Positions 57,410 to 64,000 of a stretch of 64,000 nucleotides of DNA are shown piece by piece. The stretch is from Linanthus parryae (taxonomy: Eukaryota > Streptophyta > Magnoliopsida > Ericales > Polemoniaceae), in assembly GCA_023055425.1 (NCBI GenBank), contig JALGPY010000002.1, forward strand, positions 46,238,821-46,302,820. Reading direction: 5' to 3'. The notes under the pieces are model-generated. The model was not told where the DNA came from. It searched no databases and saw only the letters and a list, made by a program, of their open reading frames with translations. The position numbers were made by a program, and so were the translations under genes. Each line of letters opens with the position of its first letter. Position 1 is the stretch's first letter.

Positions 57410-59590
57410 CACCCCTGTTGGGTTAGAGTAACATGAAACTCGTAGCAATTATATTGATCACATGATCAAATTCGAAAGATCGAAAATATTACTTTTAGAG
57501 AGCAATTTGATACATACAAAAATTACAAATCTCATGTATCCAAGAGATTTGATTGGGATAACAATAGAAGTTACATGTTATGAGACAAAAGTTTGCACCA
57601 CAAACTTGAAATTGATCATTCAGAGGTTCTCTTCTTTTTTTATTTTATTTTTATTTTTTTCATTTCACTATATTGTTCATTTGAATGGCGCGAGGTGCAA
57701 GGGAAATAGTGAATCTAGAGCTTTGAAGATAAATTTTGTTCGTTTTGTGATTTGCGAAGATGACTTGTTCATAATAATAATGTAAATTATTACAAATTGT
57801 TGTTTGTCATGTATTGGACTCTGGAAACTATTTGCCTCTCTTTCACGTCTCCTGGACGACTTTTCAATAACATCTTACACTTCGATTAATTTCTTGACGT
57901 AATTACGTTCTTAACGTCTGCCTCTATTTTTCGGAGCTATCGAATAGTTTTTTTTATAAGAGCTGTCGAATAGTTATGTTCCTAAAGTATATGGAAAAAT
58001 TTAAATTAAGTGAGGCCTTATGCTACCCTATACTCCAACGGATATAAACATTATATCTATAAATCAAGAAATGGTTTACAACAGGTTGGGGAAAACATAC
58101 TGAATGGAATTGGAATACTACATGTTTTTCTTATATAAACTAACAAATACTCTATTAGAAGAACAAATCTAGCTTAGATTCAATTCAATTAGTGAAGTAA
58201 TGATCATCAGTATGATGCTCACTGTTCATGGTAATACAGCCTAATCACTCTTAGGTTTAGTCTCTCTTTCTTTAACTTCATTTTTTCTATGTATTTTATT
58301 TTTTCGTGTAACAGAGAATGTTGGCAGGCAACATATAGATCGTAGACATTCCTTTAAAGAAAAGTATTCTTCCGCAAGAGATTTTACTCTGCTAAAAAAT
58401 ACTCCAAAAACAAACAATGAGGCTGAATTTATATTATAGTAGCTAAGTGATCAAAGCATATTACTTAGAGGAAAAGAGCACTCTCCTCAAGCTTTCCATT
58501 AAACCAATTTTTTCCTCATTGAAGTATTTAGAAACTTTTGAAGCTTCTCGCCTGAGTTAGATTCGCTTAAAAATAAAATAACATATGACTTCATAGTTCA
58601 TTTGACTTGTCTTGAAGAGTATAGAAGTGTAGATGCATACTCCGCAATTCGAAAAATAATCAAGAAAGTCAGATACATAGACCATTAAGAAATGCATAGA
58701 TGGCCAAATGTAACAAAAAATCAAAATTAATTAGAAAAGTAAAATACATAAAATGTTAAGGAAGGTAAGGATGGAAAGGAAAAACAAATGTGAATGACCA
58801 AGATCGCAAAAATGTTTCTATTTTTTGTTACATGTTTGATACAAGATAATTATAATGATCCTTTGTGAATACAAATATTGTCTTTGGTTTTTGTCTTTTT
58901 AATGCATTGAGGTTGAAAGATATGAGTTTTTTCTACATTGTCTTTGATTTTTTCTTTTAAATTCTTGCGAATATAGCTTGACTTTTCTCTACATTCAAAT
59001 TAAAACTTTTGACTGAACTTTTCATTTTTCTATGCAAAATTTGTGATAAAAATAAATATGAAACAATGTAGTTTTTTACCCAATTTTTTTAGATTCATCA
59101 TTACTTAAATTTAAATTTAAAGAAAATAAACATGAAATCTAATAAGGCCAACTAATGTAGTTTTGCACCATTAATAGCTTTAATATTTTGTAAAATTATA
59201 GAAAAAGTCAGATACATAGACCATCAAGAAAGGCATAGATGGAGATACATAGACCCATCAGTTCATATGACTTGTCCTTGAAGAATAACTTAAAGCATAT
59301 AGAAGTGTAGATATATACTTCCGCAATGTTTCTATTTAATGTCGAAAAAAGATAGACACGATTATCTAGTCGATAGGAATCGACTAAATTTTAAATCAGA
59401 TGGAGAAACGCTGATAAAGAATTACATTTGGCTCTCTTTCTCATATATTAGTGAATGTGTTCAATAATTAAAGAATCAAGACCTAGAGAGCAATATGTAT
59501 ATTGACTTACCACATAGTTAATTTCGAGAATAAACTTCGGTTAACTGAGGAGAACCCAACAGTACGTCTTAAAAAAAAAACAAAAATAAT
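57329..59590 (-). mobile_element. Non-autonomous Helitron, copy 2, interrupted by a LINE
   Basis: On the minus strand the 3' end reads ACCGCGCATCGCGCGGGCATA with a short spacer and CTAG, followed by a T: an intact Helitron hairpin and terminus. 57,409-59,590 is nearly identical to 4,716-6,845. A segment of about 55 bp (58,398-58,453) is present here and missing from copy 1. The 5' part of the Helitron should resume beyond the LINE, outside the window. Confidence 0.85.
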
Positions 59591-59689
59591 AAAAAAAAAA
59601 CCTTGTAGTTGCTTTCATCCGAGACTCCTCTAGGGTTCCTCTAGAGGTGAAACCCCTAGTTTATTAGATCATCCATACGAACTGCTGTC

Positions 59690-60739
59690 ATGGCAGAATC
59701 CATCACTGAGAGGTTCGCGCTTTCACTCACGTTGAAGGAAGAGACAGAGGTCGTTGTCTTCGACGACGAGTTCTGTGACTTGGCGGAAAAAGAATGTGAA
59801 GCTTGTTTGATCGGTGGTTTTCTGGGAGGGTTAGTCAATACTTTTGCCATGAGAGCTTTCTTCCGTCGAATATGGAACCACGGCAATAAGATTGAGATCC
59901 AAGAAGTCCGGCGTGGGTTGTTTCTATTTAAGTTTCCAGACCAGAAGATAAAGGCTAGGGTTGCGAGTGGTGGACCTTGGGCTTTTGATGGTCTGATTCT
60001 GTTATTGAAGGAGTGGAAGTTGGGCGATGATGTTGACAAGATCAAGCTCGATACTGTGGATGCATGGGTCCAAGTATCAAATCTTCCTATCCAGATGCTT
60101 AAACCGGAGGCTGGGAAAAGGGCGGCTAGGGTTCTAGGGGAGGTCCTAGACACTGATCCAATTGTCTCGTTTGATGATGATACTAGCTATGTTAGAGCTA
60201 GGGTTCGATTACCAGTTGAAGAACCGCTTCGGAGGGGAACATACTTCATCATGAAGAAGGAAAAGGTATGGCTCGATTTCAAGTTTGAACGACTACCTGA
60301 TGTCTGCTTCTGGTGTGGTCGAATTGATCACCACAGTGGTGATTGTGATGAACGAGAAGAGAAAATAGGGGCAGGTGAACCACCGGGCTACGGCAAATGG
60401 CTACTGTATCAACTACCATTGAGGAAGAAGAAAGCCGATGTAAATTCTCCGGTGAAACCCACTGCTGGGGTTAACGGAGAGATGGAAGAGGATCAAAACA
60501 TGGATCATCATGACCCTGTGACTACCGGGGATGATACCATGGAAGTTGATCAAGGCAAAGAGGGTGATGTTTTTCAGGACGGGGAGAACAACACATCAGA
60601 ACCTGCGCAAAAACTTCCAGAGGCTATGGAACCAACACTTCACGCACAAAGCAGCAACCCTTGTGATGATGGCTTGATGGATGGTCCAGTGAGTAAATCA
60701 ACTACAGTGGAGTTGATGGGGGCAACAAAAGGCAGCTAG
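59690..60739 (+). CDS. LINE ORF1 protein (DUF4283-like domain, CCHC zinc knuckle), frame broken near its end
   Basis: 349 codons from the ATG in TGTCATGGC. Residues about 15-165 form the DUF4283-type domain (EFCDLAEKECEACLIGGF, RIWNHGNKIEIQEV, ASGGPWAFDGLILLL, AWVQVSNLPIQML). A DUF4283-linked strand pattern follows, then a zinc knuckle C-FW-C-GRID-H-HSGD-C at about 206-219 (CX2CX4HX4C). The C-terminal 120 residues are acidic and low-complexity. The protein is expected to bind LINE RNA. The frame shifts in a G run at about 60,716-60,720. Beyond it another frame continues without stop from about 60,720 to 61,007, so the original ORF1 was roughly 90 codons longer. Confidence 0.85.
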   Translation: MAESITERFALSLTLKEETEVVVFDDEFCDLAEKECEACLIGGFLGGLVNTFAMRAFFRRIWNHGNKIEIQEVRRGLFLFKFPDQKIKARVASGGPWAFDGLILLLKEWKLGDDVDKIKLDTVDAWVQVSNLPIQMLKPEAGKRAARVLGEVLDTDPIVSFDDDTSYVRARVRLPVEEPLRRGTYFIMKKEKVWLDFKFERLPDVCFWCGRIDHHSGDCDEREEKIGAGEPPGYGKWLLYQLPLRKKKADVNSPVKPTAGVNGEMEEDQNMDHHDPVTTGDDTMEVDQGKEGDVFQDGENNTSEPAQKLPEAMEPTLHAQSSNPCDDGLMDGPVSKSTTVELMGATKGS

Positions 60740-61007
60740 TAATGCAGATCATGTGAATGAAGAAGTTGAAGATATGGTTGATCTTGTGGGGAAAGAAAAG
60801 AGGAAGATAGAAGATATCTTGACCCCGCCTAGGATTCCTAACCACAAAAACTCGAGTGGAAAGAAATCAAAGGGGGGAATTGCAGTGAAAAACTTAGCTG
60901 CTATTTTTGATGGAGCAAGGAAGGAGCAGCAAGTGGAGGGAAGCACCCAAAATGCTTCAAATGCATCATCGGCAGTGGCTGCTAGTCAGCACTGCCGGGC
61001 ACAATGA
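60720..61007 (+). pseudogene. C-terminal tail of LINE ORF1 after a one-base frameshift
   Basis: The frame reads QQKAASNADHVNEEVEDMV, a Lys/Glu-rich segment with GKEKRKIEDIL and SSGKKSKGG (basic, possibly nuclear-localising), and ends RAQ-stop. Its TGA overlaps the ATG of ORF2 as ATGA. The same CAA-TGA overlap occurs in LINE-2 at 12,866-12,871. Confidence 0.75.
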
Positions 61008-63073
61008 AAATCTTAAGCTGGCATGTGCGGGGATTGGGGAACCCCGACACGGTCTGTACCTTGAATGACATGATTAAATGTCATTCCCCTCAACTTGTCT
61101 TTCTCATGGAGACAAAGTTGACTTCCAGTAAAATGGAAAACGTGAGAAAAAAGATTGGCTTTGCTAGTGGTTTTTACGTTGATGCTCAGGGGAAGAAGGG
61201 AGGGTTAGCGATCATGTGGAAAGACATGGTGAAAATAACTCTACAGAATTCCAACGATCATCACATCAATGCTACTATTGAAGAAGTTTCTACAAAGCAG
61301 TTTTGGAGGTTGACGGGTTTCTACGGTGACCCGGTTAGAGAAGAAAGAAGACACTCGTGGGAGCTTCTTCGAAGATTAGCTCCTCCATCTTACATCCCTT
61401 GGCTTGTTGTGGTTGATTTTAATGCCATTACCTCACAAGCTGAGAAGGAGGGTGGAAGGGAATTCAGCTACAGTCAGGTGAAGGATTTTACAGAAGTTCT
61501 TCATGATCTTGAGCTTTTTGATCTCGGTTTCGCAGGCAATCCATTTACTTGGTCAAACAGGCAAGCCGAGGAAAACAATATTGGAGAGAGATTGGATCGA
61601 GCTGTGGGGAATCTTTGTTGGCTAGACCTCTTTCGCGGAGCTAGGGTCACACATTTAGTGGGGCCGAATTCTGATCATACCCCGTTTTTGATTGAGTATG
61701 GACAAACTCGGGGCAAAACAGCAGGTAAACGGTGTTTTCAGTATGAGAATATGTGGCGAAGAAACCAACACTTTGAGCAGCTAATTTCGGATCATTGGAG
61801 AGAAGCTGAGGGGAGGGGTATAGAAGATAAACTCTTGGGTTTGTCTGACTGCATGCGTCACTGGGCTAGCAGAGAGTTTGGTAGTGTTAGAAGGGCCACG
61901 ACTGAATTGCTGCAGAAGATCGAACAACTAGAAGCAAAGAAACAAACGAATGAGGTGGTCGTTCAGACTCGTGCACTGACCAGGGAACTCAACGAGATTC
62001 TAGCTAGGGAGGAAACTATGTGGCAACAGAGAGCCCGCACCGATTGGCTCAAACAGGGAGATATGAATACTCTCTTTTTTCACCAAAAAGCGACAGTCCG
62101 TAGAGCACGGAACACAATCAGTGGAATTGAGAATGACACGGGGCAGTGGGTAACTAGCGATGATGAGATTGTGAGCAGTCTGGAGAGTTATTTCTCCAAT
62201 ATCTTCACCTCAGAAAAGCCTACCATGGAAGAGATTGCTCCTATGCTTCACCATTCAGCGGAGATAATTTCAGCTAGTGATAAACACATGATTGAGGAGG
62301 CCTATTCAGCCGAGGAGATCCGGACAGCGCTTTTCCAGATGGGACCTGACAAAGCGCCGGGAGTGGATGGCTTTACAGCTGGTTTCTACCAAACTCATTG
62401 GCACATAGTAGGTGAAGAGGTAACTAAGGTATGTCTGGCTGTTCTTAATGAATGCCAAAGCATTGCGAATTTCAATTCCACCTTGATTGCTCTCATTCCG
62501 AAGTCTAAACAGCCGAGAAAACCCAGCGATTTCAGACCTATTAGTCTCTGCAATGTCATCTACAAGATTGTGTCCAAATCTATGGCAAACAGACTCAAAC
62601 AGGTTCTGAACTTTCTGATTGCTGAAAATCAGAGCGCCTTTGTTCCGGGCAGATTGATATCAGATAATATCTTGACAGCTTTTGAAGTTATTCACTCCCT
62701 AAAGACCAGGAAGAAAGGAAAGGAGGGGTGTCTTGCCTTGAAGATTGATATGAGTAAAGCCTACGACAGAATTGAGTGGCAGTTCCTTAGAGAGACTCTC
62801 ACTCATATGGGATTCGGACCTCGCTTCATAGGTTCGGTAATGGACTGTGTTTCTACAGTCAAGTACAGCTTTGTCAGATGTGGGGCTGTGGTGGGGCATG
62901 TTACTCCTGAGAGGGGCTTGAGACAGGGTTGTCCTCTATCTCCCTATCTCTTCCTCCTATGCAGTGAGTTACTATCTAGAGTTGTTACTGCTGCCGTTGA
63001 TGATGGGGAGTTGGCAGGGGTAACAACTTCTAGGGGAGGACCAGTGGTCTCCCATTTTTTTTTTTTTTGCTGA
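61004..63073 (+). CDS. LINE ORF2: endonuclease and reverse transcriptase, frame broken just before the catalytic FADD
   Basis: 689 codons from an ATG that overlaps the ORF1 stop. Residues 1-235 are an APE-type endonuclease: METKL (E present), SDHTPF (SDH present) and a linker ERLDRAV. Two positions depart from the usual motifs: LSWHVRGLG has H where N is expected, and VVVDFNAI has V where G is expected. Residues about 360-460 are the linker (RARTDWLKQGD). RT motifs follow: KAPGVDGFTAGFYQ (about 450), [16 protein letters not shown] (about 515), [16 protein letters not shown] (about 541), KIDMSKAYDRIEW (about 580) and RGLRQGCPLSPYLFLL (about 638). A T run (63,055-63,068) then shifts the frame and the protein ends. 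Confidence 0.87.
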   Translation: MKILSWHVRGLGNPDTVCTLNDMIKCHSPQLVFLMETKLTSSKMENVRKKIGFASGFYVDAQGKKGGLAIMWKDMVKITLQNSNDHHINATIEEVSTKQFWRLTGFYGDPVREERRHSWELLRRLAPPSYIPWLVVVDFNAITSQAEKEGGREFSYSQVKDFTEVLHDLELFDLGFAGNPFTWSNRQAEENNIGERLDRAVGNLCWLDLFRGARVTHLVGPNSDHTPFLIEYGQTRGKTAGKRCFQYENMWRRNQHFEQLISDHWREAEGRGIEDKLLGLSDCMRHWASREFGSVRRATTELLQKIEQLEAKKQTNEVVVQTRALTRELNEILAREETMWQQRARTDWLKQGDMNTLFFHQKATVRRARNTISGIENDTGQWVTSDDEIVSSLESYFSNIFTSEKPTMEEIAPMLHHSAEIISASDKHMIEEAYSAEEIRTALFQMGPDKAPGVDGFTAGFYQTHWHIVGEEVTKVCLAVLNECQSIANFNSTLIALIPKSKQPRKPSDFRPISLCNVIYKIVSKSMANRLKQVLNFLIAENQSAFVPGRLISDNILTAFEVIHSLKTRKKGKEGCLALKIDMSKAYDRIEWQFLRETLTHMGFGPRFIGSVMDCVSTVKYSFVRCGAVVGHVTPERGLRQGCPLSPYLFLLCSELLSRVVTAAVDDGELAGVTTSRGGPVVSHFFFFC

Positions 63074-64000
63074 TGATGGTTTATTTTTTACACAGGCAAA
63101 CTCTGAGGATGTTGCAAAGCTGATGGAGATTATTGCGATGTATGGCCGTGCTTCTGGCCAACAACTAAACTTATCAAAATCAGCCCTTGTCTTCTCTACT
63201 AATACTCCGGAGACTACAAAGATCGAGATTATGCAAAAGTGTGGAGTCAATGAGGTTGATCAATATGAAAGTTATCTTGGTTTGCCGACGACAATGGGTA
63301 AGAAGAAAGCTATCACTTTTGCATATATGATTGAGAGGCTAATCTCTAGACTTAAGGGGTGGAAAGAGCGCACTTTATCTGCGGGGGCAAGGAAGTTCTC
63401 ATTAAAGCTGTGGCACAAGCTCTCCCAACATACGCTATGTCATGCTTTAAACTTCCTGATGCTACGTGTGATCGGATGGAATAGTTAATCAGACAGTTCT
63501 GGTGGAGCAGTTCGGACAAAGGGAGAGGTATTAGCTGGGTACGGTGGGAACAAATCCAACAATCGAAGGCTATGGGGGGCCTTGCATTTCGAGACTTGAA
63601 GTGTTTCAACGATGCAATGCTAGCTAAGTAAAAGCTGGAGGATTCTAAGGTATCCCAACTCTCTTCTTAGCAGAGTCTTAAAAGCTAAATACTTCAGATC
63701 TAAGGAGTTTATGTAGGCTGAGATAGGACATAACCCCTCATTTTCTTGGAGGAGCATTTTGATTGGTAGAAAGTTGCTTTCGTCTGGTTTAAGGTGGAGA
63801 GTGGGTGACGGTATGAAAATCAAGATTAGTGACAACTGGATCCCACGGGAATTCACCTTCAAGCCCCTCGTTCAACCATTTAATCCGAATGTTTTGGTAA
63901 GTGCTTGTATTAATGAAGATAGGAGTTGGAACCGGGCTGCTTTGGAGGAACATCTAGCTCCCGTCGACGTAGAAGATATTCTGAAAATCTCCTTGAGTTG
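63074..64000 (+). pseudogene. LINE ORF2 continuation, multiply disrupted
   Basis: After the shifted T run the catalytic ADD codons (GCTGATGAT, about 63,069) and the rest of the RT follow in other frames: GRASGQQLNLSKSA (about 63,150), YLGLPTTMGKKKAI (about 63,275), then a frameshift near 63,393, TAG in place of CAG at about 63,484, a frameshift with TAA near 63,629 and TAG at about 63,714 (the corresponding LINE-1 codon is CAG). The zinc-binding and RNase H domains seen in LINE-1 should lie beyond the window. Confidence 0.82.

Larger units (their letters stand above)
59601..64000 (+). mobile_element. Nearly complete L1-type LINE (LINE-3), continuing past the window end
   Basis: The leader (59,601-59,689), ORF1 and ORF2 are present in order, so this copy is not 5'-truncated. 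It is inserted in the A-rich CAAAAATAAT stretch of Helitron copy 2. It matches LINE-1 closely where they overlap. Its 3' end and target duplication are outside the window. Confidence 0.88.

Noticed and set aside
1..64000. tRNA or rRNA genes
   Set aside because: The TGGTATCAGAGCC matches are primer-binding sites next to LTRs; no cloverleaf or rRNA-like sequence was seen by eye.

Overview
This window is plant nuclear DNA, most likely from an AT-rich eudicot. The evidence is the element content: plant L1-type LINEs with DUF4283/zinc-knuckle ORF1, Ty1/copia elements primed by initiator-Met tRNA, Helitrons, CACTA, hAT, Mutator-like and PIF/Harbinger elements, and Stowaway-type MITEs with CTCCCTCCGT ends. 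Introns look like GT-AG. I recognise no intact single-copy host gene. Almost everything can be assigned to transposable elements inserted into, and next to, one another.

Layout. 1-4,673: a degenerate tandem array, a Mutator-like element with 109-bp inverted repeats and a perfect 9-bp target duplication, a small hAT MITE, and a hAT-like element with a 1.2-kb Stowaway-like element nested in it. 4,674-7,531: a minus-strand non-autonomous Helitron whose sister copy lies at 57,329-59,590. 7,657-11,360: MITEs and a 5'-truncated LINE flanked by unusually long direct repeats. 11,590-18,500: a decayed plus-strand LINE, a 5'-truncated minus-strand copia remnant and a minus-strand LINE fragment, abutting one another. 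19,275-26,370: two more MITEs of the family at 7,657, then a hAT-derived region with only a BED zinc-finger coding piece. 26,401-30,135: a plus-strand Helitron built from long tandem repeats.

30,753-53,839 is one nested stack. A small minus-strand copia-type element (target duplication CCTCT) carries a CACTA element in its 3' LTR (duplication TCC; a PIF/Harbinger-like element sits inside the CACTA) and a hAT element in its body. A full-length copia element (duplication GTGCT) sits at the left end of the hAT. A 1.85-kb LTR element with one proline-rich ORF (duplication CACGC) sits in the 3' LTR of that copia.

54,409-56,213 is another short copia-type element carrying a gag start and a 42-45-bp coding-type repeat. 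57,329-59,590 is the second Helitron copy, interrupted by a nearly complete LINE (59,601 to the window end) whose ORF1 and ORF2 are each broken at a homopolymer run. Stretches not assigned to an element (30,136-30,752; 53,840-54,408; 56,214-57,328) are probably what remains of the host locus.

All protein assignments rest on motifs read by eye. Element boundaries rest on terminal repeats and target duplications visible in the sequence. Percent identities are estimates by eye.
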